From contig CM077115.1 in NCBI GenBank assembly GCA_039619475.1, positions 444,200,792 to 444,264,791 of the forward strand: DNA of 64,000 nt. The letters are read 5' to 3'. The notes below the pieces were generated by a model. The model made no database searches and was not told the DNA's origin. It saw nothing but the letters and a program-made list of their open reading frames with translations. The translations under genes and the position numbers were made by a program. This stretch comes from Icerya purchasi. Taxonomy: Eukaryota > Arthropoda > Insecta > Hemiptera > Monophlebidae. Of this stretch, positions 22,604 to 34,900 are shown in pieces. Each line of letters starts with the position of its first letter. The first letter of the stretch is position 1.

Positions 22604-23347
22604 ATGACTAGAGCAAAAAAAGCCAAACGGCAAATTAGTAACACTAGCAATGAAACCTCCAACGAGGAACAAGTATCCGAAGGTATAAAATCACTAAAAA
22701 ACGATATGGCCGAATTCAAGAAATTTTTCGATTTCCTATCGGAGAAGTACGACACGTTGATTGAGAGCAACAATTCATTTAAAAGTGAAATTAAAGCGCT
22801 TCGCGAGCAGGTTTCAACCCTGACGGACGAGGTTCGTCGGAAAGATAATGAGATTGCGGAGTTAAAAATTACGGTCCGTGAGCTGGAACAATATAATAGA
22901 AGAGGGAATGTCGAACTTCATGGAGTTTCTGAACTCCCCAACGAAAATCTACCCGATATACTCATACAGGTAGGGAAGAAATTAGGAGTGGACATTCAGG
23001 AAGGAGACATCGATGCGATTCATCGTGTGCCATCGAGGAACGAGCGAACTCCTAGGCTTATTATCGCGAAACCGGGAAGACGAATCGCTGACTTGTTGTT
23101 AAACAATCGGAAAAAAAGTGCAATACTGGATAAAGAAATAACGAGTGCGGACACACAAATGAGGATTTATGTAAATGAAAACTTGTCACCGTACTATAAA
23201 CAGCTTTTATGGAAAGCAAAACAGCGGGCTAAAATATTGCAATAGAGCTTCGTGTGGACAAAACGTGGCAAGATTCTTGTGAAAAGGAATCCAGATGAAC
23301 GCACAATTAGAATAAGAACCGACGAAGATGTAAATAAATTGCTATAA
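22604..23347 (+). pseudogene. element F ORF1: coiled-coil, baculovirus-FP-like domain
   Basis: ATG 22604 to TAA 23345-23347, with one in-frame TAG at 23243-23245. Residues about 25-100 form a heptad-rich coiled coil (LREQVSTLTDEVRRKDNEIA). Residues about 100-215 read like the FP/ORF1 domain of insect CR1-group elements: NRRGNVELHGVSE, then GDIDAIHRVPSR, LIIAKPGRR and IYVNENLSPYYKQLLWKAK. After the TAG the same frame continues with WTKRGKILVKRNPDE to the final stop, so the TAG is a late nonsense mutation. It probably trimerises and binds RNA. It begins right after the A insertion duplication. Confidence 0.75.
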
Positions 23348-24378
23348 ATCGTTTAAATGTAAATATTCGACTAATTCTTTAATATGTGCGACAACTTTAG
23401 ATTCGTGTTATCTTTTTTGCTTTTATTTTAACTCGAATTAGTAATACAAGCGTAAATGTGGTCATCTTCGGGTGTGCAGGAGTGAATGTGGTATGTGTGC
23501 GTCGCGTCGTTTTACATCGCCGGCTGGTCAACGATGTGATGGCGGAGCAGGTAGCGTGTACGCGATGAGGTGGTAAGAAGGGTATTATGATTCTTATGAG
23601 AGTACTGTGCAAAATTTTAGATGTGCCGTGTGCAGTGTGTGTTGTGTGTGCTGATGTTTGTAAGTTTGTCTGCGCACTGTTAAGGATGTACAGGTGGAGT
23701 ACGGCGGGTTGGCAGTGCATTTTTGTTAATGAGGTATATAGGTTAGGCTGCAGACGGGTGGTTAGTTTATGTAATGGGTACTGCTTGGTAAGTGCGGGAA
23801 GTAAGTGCAGGTGATGGAAGCAAAGGATTTTGACAGGAGAGAGAAGTGTGAGCGTGATTTAGCAGCAAGTGCAGCGGTCGCCATGCCGGTGATGTATCTA
23901 CATGGTGTGCGATTTCGTGTGGTGGCGGGCGTTTTGTTGCTATTTTCTATTTTCTTCGTCTCTTCTGTTTCAGATATACTCTTTGCGACTAATCAACTAG
24001 TTGTCTATATGCATACAGTGTTCAATGCGGTAATTTGTAAAAGGTGTGAGAGTGTGCGAAATTGTTTTTTGGTATACAGGTGTTATGTGTGTAAGTGTGT
24101 GTGTATGCGTGCGTATGTGCGCGCGCGCGTGTATTTATATATATTTATACTAGTGTAACTACTGATAAGTTCGGCGATAAATTATTTAACATCGATAACC
24201 GTTGCCCGCGTAAAACCTGTAGTAGCATAATATTTGTTTAAATACGATCAATTCGCTTCTTCTGTACCATCCCGTAATGTTCCTCTAAGGCCGCCATTGA
24301 AACAATATTTTAAAGAAAGTAAAGTGTTGAGTATACATTAATATATGGATGGGTTTCGTTCATAATCATACTAGCAGA

Positions 24379-24409
<31 letters not shown>

Positions 24410-24441
24410 ACTGTTTCTTCTTCTTTTCTTTTCGTTAAAAA
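23348..24441 (+). other. ORF1-ORF2 spacer of element F, GT-rich
   Basis: About 1.1 kb without a supported gene. 23450-24160 is unusually G/T-rich on the plus strand (GTGTGTG and GTGCG runs), giving spurious Cys/Val-rich frames at 23587-23814 and 23805-24158. A T-run of about 28 bases lies at 24384-24411, just before ORF2. Confidence 0.5.
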
Positions 24442-27426
24442 ATGACTTCTCTAATTCAGTTTCGCAGTAAACAAAATTGTAAGAATTATAGTAATATCCA
24501 AAAATGGACTGATGATATAAATGGCATTTTAAATGTAAATAATACACTACAAATTAATTCGGAATTATTCCATGTGCTGCATTTAAACATAAGAACTGTA
24601 AGACGTAACTGGGATGAGTTTACAACGTACATTCACACGTCACCTTTAAGTGTCATTGTATTAACCGAAATCAATATAAGTAAGGATGAATTGAATTTAT
24701 ATAATATAACGGGATTCACGAGTATCGGACTGCAAAGACCTATTGGGTATAACGGAGGAATACTTGTGTTCATAAATAATAAATTTAAATTTCACATTCG
24801 GGAAGTTAATAATAGGCCAAGTATGGACCTGGTAATGCTAGATATAGATATTTTCAAAAGAAATCCTTTACGCTTAATTGCAGTATATACAGATCACCGA
24901 GCAAAAACGTAGGCGAATTTATAAACGAAACCGCTACACTCATAAAAAAATTAAGTAATAAAGATAATTTTCTGATTTGCGGCGACTTTAATATCGATTT
25001 CCTGCTCCATAATGTTCAGGTTGAGAATTTTTTAAATGTAATATATGGGTCAGGAGCAGTTCAGCTAATAAATGGAATTACAAGAGAGGAAGAACGGATA
25101 GATAGAAGTACACAATCCTGTATAGACAACATATTTCTTAAGTATAACTCAAATGATGTTATTTCGGGAATTATTAATACAAAAATATCAGACCATTATG
25201 TCATCTGTTGTGCATTTAGTACACTGAACCGGAAATGTCAGCATCTTAAAAGCTCCCCAAAATATGTCTTTGATGAAAAAAGGTTACATAACAAGATAAT
25301 TAATTACAACTGGGATGAAGTAAGGAAGTTAACAACGGCAGGAAATATATATGATCATATACATTCAGTTTTTAAAAGCATATATAGCGAATGCAATTTG
25401 AAAGTACGGGAGAGGGAAAAGATGACTAAATATAGCCCTAAGAACGAATGGATGAGTCAAAAAATAATCAATTTTATGAAAATTAGAGACCAATATTTTA
25501 AACTCAGTAAAGGGAATAGAACCAATATTCGATATAAAAACCTATTTAGGAAATATCGAAACATAGTTACAACAGAAATAAGAAACGCTAAACAGAAGTA
25601 TTATCAAAGTCAAATAGTTAAAGCAAATAATGACTGTAAAAAAGTATGGAATGTAATTAACAATATTGTTAATAAAAAAAACAGAACAACAATTGATGAT
25701 TTCATTATAAAACATTTTGAAAATACTGAAATAGCAGCTGAACAATTTAGTGAATACTTTATACGTTCAGTTGAACAACTTAGACACAAATGTCACACGC
25801 AGTTACTGAATACTAACTCCGATACTGTTATTTTATCTTCTTTTTTCATTCCACTTGCAAATAAATCCCAAATAGAATTAATAATTAATAATCTAAAAAT
25901 TCATAAGGCACCTGGATGGGATGAAATTAGGATTAAAGATATTAAACAAAACCCAAATATATTTATCTCCATTTTGACGAACATGGTCAACTACTCTATA
26001 AAGGAAGCTAACACTCCTGATGGACTGAAAAGAGGCATTGTCAGGCCGATATATAAAAAAGGACCGTAAATTCAATTTGAAAATTATCGTCCAATAACAA
26101 TTATACCTGTAATAGCTAAAATATTAGAACATTACATTGATAGACATTTAAGAAATTATTTAGAAAAAAACAACTTACTCTATGAAAATCAACACGGCTT
26201 TAGAGAAAAAAGATCTACGATAACGTTACTAAGATCGATCGTAAATAATATAAATATGGGATTGTCGAAGGCAAACCAATTTCTAATTACATTTATTGAC
26301 CTGTCTAAAGCGTTTGACTTATTGTTAGTCGACCATGAATTACTGATCAAGGACTTAGAAAATTTGGGAATTATAAATAATCAACTAAAGTGGTTTAAGA
26401 ATTACATAAAAAATAGGAAAAGTATAGTAAAAATCGCAGGGAATAAAAGTAATGAAAAAACAATTCATTGCGGAGTAGGTCAGGGCACCATATTGGCCCC
26501 TATTCTCTTCTTAATTTACACTAACTCGTTACATAAGCATATTAAAAATGCAAAGTTATATGTGTTTGCCGATGATATTGCTTTATTAGTGGAGCATAAG
26601 AATTTAGAAATAGCGGAAAGATTACTACAAGTGGATATAGATAATTTTAGTAAATGGGCACATGATAGGAGGTTACGTATTAATATAAATAAATCTAAAT
26701 TACTGCACATTCGGAAGAGTACCAAACATATGACACACGATCCGCGAATTACCCTCCATAATAATGATTGCATACACGAACTGCATATAAATAACAACAC
26801 TCATTTGTGTTGTTGTCCACCGCTTGAAAACAGAAAATTTTAAATATCTAGGTATATATATCGATAAATACTTGAACTGGAAAAAACACATTCAAAATTT
26901 AAATTCGAAAATAAGACAGTCAATTCCAGTTTTACATAAAATAAAACAGGTTTTAACATATCGCACATTACGTATATACTATGATTCAATAATAATGTCC
27001 AGAATTTTATATGGAATTCAAATATGGGGTGAGGCTAAGAAAACGGAAATAAATAAAATAAGCAAAATACAGAAAAGGTGTTTGAAACTTATACTCCCCT
27101 ACTGGAAGCAAAACGATTCCGAATCAACTTGGTGGAAAGAAAACAACGAAATGTCCCCCAAGATGTACTATTTCTATTATAGATTACTTGAATTTAATGT
27201 CAATAATATAAAATTACCATCTAGGCAAAAAACTCGATTAACAAGAGACCAAAATAGTACATATTACATCTACCCTCGAGGCGTAAATCTACGAACTGAT
27301 AATACTGATGACTTAGTTCTAATTAAACTAATTAGTAAAATACCCCGTAATATATTAAACGAAAAAAAACTTGGTTTGTGGAAAGGGGAAATAAGGAAAT
27401 GGTTGAAAGAATGGTGTAAAGAGTAA
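24442..27426 (+). pseudogene. element F ORF2: endonuclease and reverse transcriptase
   Basis: The N-terminal endonuclease carries VLHLNIRTVRRNW, VLTEINIS and CGDFNID. A one-base frameshift near 24885-24892 interrupts it, because the other frame resumes with YRSPSKNVGEF. Linker and RT: NLKIHKAPGWDEI, then TAA at 26067-26069, then ENYRPITIIPV, HGFREKRST, motif A FIDLSKAFDLL (about 26298), GVGQGTILAPILF and motif C FADDIALL (about 26563). A second frameshift near 26835 precedes FKYLGIYIDKYLNWKKH and YGIQIWGEAK, ending at TAA 27424. No RNase H and no C-terminal knuckle are seen, in keeping with CR1/Daphne elements. Three lesions make it inactive. Confidence 0.8.
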
Positions 27427-27732
27427 AACCCACGATACGGTTCGAATCATCACATTTTATAATTTTGTATTATTGTTTCTTTCTTTTTCTTCCTTTCTTT
27501 ATTTACTTTTTCTTCTTCTCTTTTTTTCTTTTCTTTTCTTCGTATTTGAAGATATTTTGCTACCCTCATGTATCGGTATGTAGATGAGTATTTGCTGTGT
27601 GTGTATGTAATTGTATGTGTGTACTATGCCATAAGTTATATAAACTTAGTTGACTATAATTATGATGTATAGGATAAGCTAGAATAATTGTAATTTGGTA
27701 TCTTAAATAAACGGTAATAAGAGTGTCGGGCA

Positions 27733-27762
27733 CTCACACAACGGGCATACTTGCCCTGTGAG
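27733..27762 (+). ncRNA. 3' UTR hairpin of element F
   Basis: CTCACA and TGTGAG enclose GGGCA-TACT-TGCCC, giving two stacked stems with a CAAC bulge on one side. The location, just before the 3' tail of a CR1-group element, fits an RT-recognition hairpin. It is not a separate RNA gene. Confidence 0.55.
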
Positions 27763-27808
27763 ACCCACAACTTATATAAATAATAATAAAAAAAATAAAA
27801 AAAAACTT

Positions 27809-28373
27809 GAATATTTGAAGTGGTGTTTTGAATAAATTCATGTTTTGAAGAAAACGGTGCCATTTTACTGGTCATAGATATACGTCTCTAGTAATGAACT
27901 AAAAATAACAATACTCTTGTTCTTATATAAAATTAATTTCAAAATTATTTTTCCAGTCAATTTATAATAATTGCTTGCTTGTGATTTGTAAATCTTTGCT
28001 ATCTGATTATTTTACAGGGTTCTTTTCATTATACTTGAGCAAAAAATGTGCGTTTTTAGAAATTGTTATTTCCTGTTTCAATTCCAAAACAATTAGGTTA
28101 ATGTTGGTGAAATTTACGTCATCTAAAATATACATTTTCTAATTGCACTTTTCTAACTTTAATTTTGTAGATAGTGCCAAAGTTATTGCGGCGGCAATCT
28201 TCTTCAAACCAATACTTTATATGTTGTAACTTCTAAAACAAGTAAACGTGTCTGCAGTAGAAAACGAAATAAATTAAGATTAATAGTGAATTCCGGTATT
28301 TTCAGTTGCGAAGTAATCGATACAATTTCTTAATTACGTACAATACCATCAATAACTATTCAAAATGACTTAC
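27809..28373. other. AT-rich, probably intronic on the minus strand
   Basis: No coding feature. It lies on the 3' side of the exon at 28374-28526 and may be intron of that gene. Confidence 0.4.
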
Positions 28374-28526
28374 GTAGTCTTTTTGCGATTTAGTTAAATT
28401 AATGGATAATTGTATGATTATCTCATTTTTTTCTTTTATATCCTTATCTTTTTCTTTTATATCCTCATATTGTTCTTCTATTCTTTTTCTTAACCAGCTT
28501 ATCATAGAATCACTTCCGTTGACATT
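28374..28526 (-). CDS. internal exon of a host gene, coiled-coil protein
   Basis: The minus-strand exon is bounded by an acceptor TTTTTACAG just above 28526 and a donor GTAAGT from 28373 downward, both near-consensus. It is 153 bp, exactly 51 codons, open in phase 0 at both ends. The sequence begins NVNGSDSMISWLRKRIEEQ and continues with a charged Lys/Glu/Ile heptad stretch containing the repeat DIKEKDKDIKEKN, ending SQKDY. A coiled coil is likely. It has a faint similarity to the WLxK segment of centriolar coiled-coil proteins, which I do not claim. Neighbouring exons were not found in this transposon-rich window, so the introns must be large. Confidence 0.6.
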
Positions 28527-29109
28527 CTGTAAAAATAACAACTAATATTAATATCTTACATAAATATAAATAAACTAATATTCACTATAGTCCATTCAAC
28601 GAAAATGTGCCGATAGAAAAAAGTCAATACAAATCGTTATTTATTATCTACTTGCTCCCTGCCCATTAAAAATGCTGCGGTGTTGTCAATAATAATTATG
28701 ATTTTAAGTCAAAATTAAACGTTCGTTTAAATCGTAGCAAATTCGTTTTTTGTGGTTTTAGTTCATTAATTAATATAATTTTTAATAATAGAATTAATTA
28801 AAATTAAATCGTGATTTTAACGTTCATTTTAATTTGATTAGTTTTTGTTTAAAATTGTTTTCAGATTAATTATAAGTAATTAAAATAATAAAATAAATTA
28901 AAATATAAAAAATAAATACCGCAACATTTATAAATTTTCATAGGATTTATATATTATTAATTTCATTTTTCAAATATATATTATTCACAAACAAATTATG
29001 CTTAATTAACAAATAAAAATATTTTAATAAATTTTGATTATTAAAATGGTGAATACATTTTTAATTCTGTAATAATAAATTCCATTTTTTTTTTGTTCTC
29101 CATATATAA
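28527..29109. other. AT-rich, probably intronic
   Basis: No supported feature. It begins with the polypyrimidine acceptor tract of the exon (minus strand) and then becomes very AT-rich. Confidence 0.4.
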
Positions 29110-29164
29110 GTAAAGTTGTGTTTACTTTTATAGTTTCCATTTCTTCTTAATCTTCGTTTTAAGT

Positions 29165-29846
29165 ACCATAAACTGAGACAAAGGCCAGAGGCACGGAAAC
29201 TAAGGATTTTATAATTGGGGTAGGAGGTTAGTGGAGTTGAGATAGGTGAATAATGTCTTTATATAAATTTCATCGTCACTTAGAATTTCTTTCAAAGTAG
29301 ACGGAAGGGAAAACGTGGCGCAAATGTAGTTGTATTTGCGGCAGTCTAATAGAATGTGTTGAACGGAGAGAGGCGAAGAACAGGTTTCACATATAGGTGG
29401 TGATAAGGATTTATTAAGGAGGAATGAGTGAATAATTCGTGTGTGGCCAATGCGCAGTCGACACAGTGCTACTTCCTCCTTTCTGCTTGGCTGAAACGAC
29501 GATTTCCATAAGTTAGTGTCCCCTTTGATGGAACGCGATGTTGGGGTGTTGAGTCACGAGTCGAACCATTCCTTTGATAGGCTACTGGTTATTTCCTGAA
29601 CAGCATCGTTAGCAGGTATTCGGTTGTTTCCTATAAGAAAGCATGACGCTGCTTCTTTCGCGGCGCGATCTGTTGATTCGTTCCGTGTGATACCTTTGTG
29701 TCCCGGTATCTAAGCAAATGTGATCTTGCAGTTTACAGTATTTATCATAGACAATGTTTCTTTAGCTATCGGATGTTGGGACTTATCATGATACTTTAAC
29801 AGACATGTTAATGAATTTAAAGAATTAGTGCAGATCAGGTAGTTTT
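29165..29846 (-). pseudogene. element D ORF2, 3' piece: RNase H second half and C-terminal knuckle
   Basis: Read on the minus strand from 29846: NYLICTNSLNSLTCLLKYH, then AKETLSMI, IPGHKGITRNE, DRAAKEAASCF, then RRKEEVALCRLRIGHTRIIH and a knuckle-like CETCSSPLSVQHILLDC. The RNase H catalytic TDS motif reads TNS here, an Asp-to-Asn change that would abolish activity. There is a TAG near 29710 (before IPGHKG) and another near 29555. The order matches the C-terminal part of element C ORF2. Confidence 0.8.
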
Positions 29847-30160
29847 CGCCTTCTAAGAGTGAAATTATCAGTTGTTTCTTACGCGTTCATTGTTTCGTGC
29901 GATAACGGTATTCCGATAATTCTATTCGTATATCGCTATTCTCTACGCGGATGATTGTTCTCGCCTGCAACTTACTGATAAGCATCCGAAATCGGTGAGC
30001 TCGTTCCTTATATTTGCTTAAATTAACTATTACTTGCGGTTCACGTTTCTTATTGATTCTTTCCGCTGTCTTATTTCTAATTTTATTTTCGTTTTTTTTT
30101 TTTTTTTTTTCTTTTATAATTCACTGTCATCCCATTTATAATTAATTTTTATATTAGCTG

Positions 30161-31755
30161 ATGAGTTCGTCTAAGGGAGGTCGTACGGCGGCCTCCTCCA
30201 GACCCGCACTTTCTGTCAATGTGATGGAGGTAGATACCTCCGAAAAACGAAAACCCTCCAGCCCAGTCTCTCCAAAAGCCGATCTGCCTGTTAAGGAGTT
30301 TCGTCTATCGCAAACAGACTTAGTTAGTTCAGCAAATTCAGTTATAAGCAGCGCTGTCGAGAATTTTAAAATTAAAGACGACGATAAAGACAATCTTAAC
30401 GTAAGGAAAGCTGAAAATAATGAGATTAATAATACAAATAACAAAGATAACAGCAACAATAATGAAGGTAACTTCGCTCACAATAACATTCCAACTTCAC
30501 GTAACGTCGATCTTTTCCCTAGCACCTTCACCGGTTCTATCCAAGTTATGCTTGAATCTCTTTCCGATAAAAATATCGGTAGTCTGCATTCTTTTGCAGC
30601 TGCTAAATTTTTATTTCGCAAGACTACTGCAATTAAGGAAATCGTGCGAGCCGGCAGGAATAGGCTCCGGTTATTTTTTACCGATATCTCCGCGGCTAAC
30701 AAATTTCTGTTAGATACATCTTTTCTAGAAGAGCACCAATTTAAAGTTTTTATTCCTAGTTCTCTCCTCTTCTCATTTGGTATTGTTCGAGATATTCCGG
30801 TTGATTTCTCTGAAGATGATCTCCTTAATGATGTCTCCTCGTTGGTTCCTGTTGTTTCTATAAGGCGTCTTAAAAAAAGGAAAGAGGATAAACTCTGTCC
30901 CATTCCTTTAATCAAAATCAAGTTTCTTTCCAATAAAATTCCTGATTTTGTCCATTTCTTTCATCTTCGTTGTCCGGTTGAACCTAGCGTCAGACTTCCC
31001 ATCCAGTGTCGTTCTTGCTTCCGCTTCGGACACACAGAAAAAATGTGCCGCGGCAAACCTAGATGTGTTAAGTGAGGTGACACCCACCAAGCTAATGAGT
31101 GCTCTAGTTCCACTTTACCATTAAAATGTCTCAACTGTGAAGGTGCTCATGATTCAACTAACCGCCAATGCCCAGTCTTTCTCGAACAACTGGAATTAAA
31201 AAAAATTATGGCATTTGAAAATATATCCTTTAGTGAAGCCTGCCAACTAAAAAAGGAAAATCGTACTTCGTCTGCGTTTTCTTTCGCTGATATCGCCAAC
31301 AGAAAAATAAATCCTAATGTCTCCCGTGCCAGGTCTAATAATTTATCTTCCAGTTCTTCTCCTTCGTCGTCTCTCTCGCTGCCTAAATTAATGCCTCGTC
31401 CGAAATCGCCCACTTTTCACAAATTTTCTTCTCCGAAACCTCACTTCAATTCTCCTTCATAATTTCCTAATCTCCCTTCTAATCGTTTTCCTTCTCCTTC
31501 TAATGGGTGGGCTCTTAATAGATCCGCCTCCTTCTCTGGCAATTCCACTCCCAACAAAAGTAGCCACTCCGCACTTAGTACCGTTAATCCTTCTTCCTTA
31601 TCGTCATCTAATTCTCCTCCCACTACTTCCTTCCCATTAGTTTCCTTCCTATCCGAAAGTTTCTTGGAGCTTTTGGCATCTAAAAACATTGCCTCTTCTC
31701 CTTCCCTTGCTGAATCTTTACCGCTTTTCTTAGCTAATTTTATCAATCTTAATTA
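30161..31755 (+). pseudogene. element B ORF1, gag-like with three zinc knuckles
   Basis: ATG 30161; the frame runs to about 31755 with two internal stops, TGA at 31073-31075 and TAA at 31460-31462. The N-terminus is Ser-rich and Asn-rich. A conserved middle block begins LESLSDKNIGSLHSF. The knuckles are CRSCFRFGHTEKMC, a second that starts CVK and loses its second Cys codon to the TGA (then GDTHQANEC), and CLNCEGAHDSTNRQC. A Ser/Pro-rich tail follows, with FLSESFLELLASKN near the end. Likely role: RNA-binding chaperone of the retrotransposon particle. A 175-bp gap separates it from ORF2. Confidence 0.8.
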
Positions 31756-31929
31756 ATTATGTTAGTTTTTAATTATTTATGTACGTATCATGTTTCTTTT
31801 TCCACTTACTGTAGTATCTCTCTTCTCCTTTCTCACCAGTATACTTACGTTCAGTATCTCACCTCTCCTTCCTTATTCCATCCCTCCAGCTCTATTTCTT
31901 TGTTTTTTTTTAATTTACTCAACAATGCC

Positions 31930-34900
31930 ATGATTAAGATTCTTCAATGGAACTGTCGCAGCGTTCGGGCAAACAAATTAGCCCTTGAAAGTTTGCTGGA
32001 TATTCATGACATCCATGTAGCTTTTCTATCTGAAACATGGCTCACAGATTCAGTAGATTTCTCCGTCAGAGGCTTTCAGATAATTAGATGCGATCGCGAG
32101 GATGGCTATGGAGGAGCTGCCATTCTGGTTAGAATGGGCATTCCATTCACCACCCATAGCATTAACCTTCAAAACATGTCTAGCCCTTCCCATACTCCAA
32201 ATTTTGTTTACATTTCTATCCCTTCCTCATTCGCTAAATTACGCCACCCTCTTAACTTGCTCTCTGTATACATTCCTCCCTTATGCAACCTTAAAGATCT
32301 TTATTTACCATCTTTTTTTGATTCCCTTCCTCATCCGTTTATTATTGGCGGAGACTGGAACGCCTGCTCTTCCACCTGGGGTCTCTCATCCCAAAATCGT
32401 AATGGTTCCCTCCATCAATCTTTGTTATTAGCCCATAATTTTGTCATTCTCAACGATGGTTCCCCTACATATTTTAAAAACGCTTCCACTTTCAGTTCTA
32501 TTGATCTTACTTTCTGCTCTCCTAATTTAAGTTGGAAATGTTCATGGAGCACTCTGGACGGGACTTTTGGCAGTGACCACGTCCCCATAATTGTCTCTGT
32601 TCATGTTGCCGCTTCATCCATTCAACACAACACTTCCGTCACTCCTCGCTGGACCCTTTCGAAAACTGATTGGCCCAAATTCCATTCTTTTCTTGAATCC
32701 TCGACTTTTTATTTCAATCCTAACCGTGATCCTATCCCTCAGTATCAAGAGTTTACCCAGTTGATTTCTTCGGCTTTATCTTCTTCCTCCCCTCCTAAGA
32801 AGAGTCCCACCAGAAATACCAGGCGTATCTATCCGTCGTCTTTGTGGTTGAATGCTGATTGTTCGTTAGCTTACCAATCTAGTTTGTCCGCATTTCGCAC
32901 CTTTCGCTCTAATCCTACCGTCGTTAACTTCTTGACATACAAACAAGCTAATGCTAAATCAAGATATGTTTGCAAAAAGGCAAAGAAAGCGTCTTGGGCT
33001 GCATTTTGCGCATCCTTTTCCAGATGTACTCCACTTTCCCGAATTTGGAAGTTGGCAAAAGCTTTTCAAAATTCACGATCTACCAGTCTTTCCTATGTGG
33101 ATCTTTCAGCAGATAAACTTTCCTCCTTCGTTGATGGCGTAGCCCCCCCTTATGTTCCTTCTGCCGAGGAAATAAATCCTTCTTCGCATAGTTCAAACTC
33201 TCCTCCTCACTTCTTAACCTCTCCTTTTACTATTAGCGAGCTCTTTGCAGCTTTTCCTAAAAATATAAACTCATCTCCAGGCTTAGACGGAATCCCTTAT
33301 TCTGTTCTTAAAAATCTTCCTAAACAATTCTATGGAATCCTCTTAAACATTTTTAACTCTATCCCCTTTTCTGGCTATACGCCTCCCACATGGAACTCCT
33401 TCAAAATTGTCCATATTCCAACGGATAAAGACTCTTCGGCTTTTCGCTGCATTTCCCTCGCTAGCTGTCTTAGGAAACTATTCGAATCCATGTTAAACAA
33501 ACGTCTTGTTTGGTGGTTGGAGAATAATAAGGTACTCCCTGATAATATGTATGGATTTCGTCCTGGCCGTGGTCCTTCTGATTGTGTTGCCTCTTTCCTA
33601 TACTATATATACAAATCATTCATCCAAAAAAGTTTCACTCTGGCCGCTTTTGTTGATGTCTCAAGTGCCTTTGACAGTGTTCATCTTCTAACTCTCCAAA
33701 ATAAAATGTTCTCCATTAATTTACCTCCTCATTTCACCTCCCTAATTATGAATCTCTTTCAAAATAGAACCATTCATTTAAGTTCAGTCGATGAGTCAAT
33801 TATACGAAGAGTTTTCCACGGTCTTCCACAGGGGTCTTGTCTTAGCCCCATTCTCTTTAATATATGTATACTCTAAACATCGTTTCACTTCCTATACCTT
33901 CTTTCTCTCTGATCTTTGCTGATGATATACTCCTTTATACGGCCGCTTCTAATATCCCAGAAGCTCGTCACAAGCTGCAGGAGTCCTTACGTATTCCGGA
34001 ATGTTTCTTATCAGAAATCCATCTTAATTCTCATGTACTACTTTTACTTACCGCTCCTACAATCCAGCATTAATCAACGTATCGATCAATAACCTGCGTC
34101 TACCCTTTGTTACCTCCTTCCAACATTTAGGAATCTATCTCAATAGTCGACTATCCTTCTCAGAACACATAAATTATCTTCATTCATCTACACTAAAACG
34201 GTTAAATATCTTAAAGGCGTTGTCTTCTTCCAATTGGGGCGGAGATCCTGTAGTACTCCTCATACTCTATAAATCTATTACCCGCTCTAGGTTTGATTAC
34301 GTTAGTTTTCTTTATGGCAACGCATCCCAGTCTCTTCTCTCAGAATGCAGCCTTCCTCTTATGTCTTGGCGTTTTAAATTGAGTCTGGTGTTCCTCCGCT
34401 CTCCCTTCGTAGATACTATCTTGCCTACCGGTTCCTCATCAAGCGCCTTCCTATCTCCTCAAATAATCTTATTTATTTATACTATTACCTACTACAGGAT
34501 TGGCGTTTTGTCTCTAATAAAATCCCCGTTCTCTCCCACGTTTCCGCTCGTCTATTTAAGTTTGCTCTTTTTGTTATTTCTTTTGATAAATTCCCATATT
34601 TTCACTTCAATTTTTTTTGGCCTTATTCATCCTCCGACTCTGTTCTCCTTGCCTCCTGGTTTAAAGTCTCTTCCCCCCTCAGCATCTATTAACGAATTTA
34701 ACCAGTTAGTAACATCCGCGTTCTCCGACCATACACTCGTCTATACTGATGGATCTAAAATGGCTCACGAGATGGGTGCATCGATCTTCATTTCTGCGCT
34801 TAACCACTCAAATGTATTTAAATTACCATCATTCTGCTCTAATTAGTATGCAGAGTAGTTTGCAATTCTACGTGCCATTGAATTCACTAGTTCTCTTACT

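Larger units (their letters stand above)
17400..27808 (+). mobile_element. element F: CR1/Daphne-like non-LTR retrotransposon, interrupted
   Basis: F consists of a 5' UTR piece ending at 17562 and a main body 22583-27808, separated by inserted element A (17563-22582). The body has ORF1 (22604-23347), a long spacer, ORF2 (24442-27426) and a 3' UTR with a hairpin, ending in an A-rich AATAATAATAAAAA-type tail near 27780-27808. The 5' boundary is not resolved; 17400 is a rough estimate. The coiled-coil plus FP-like ORF1 and the ORF2 layout without RNase H fit the Daphne/CR1 group. Confidence 0.65.

Noticed and set aside
23587..24158. Cys/Val-rich plus-strand ORFs resembling small secreted proteins
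   Set aside because: They arise from the GT-rich tract of element F and have no credible signal peptide or conserved start.
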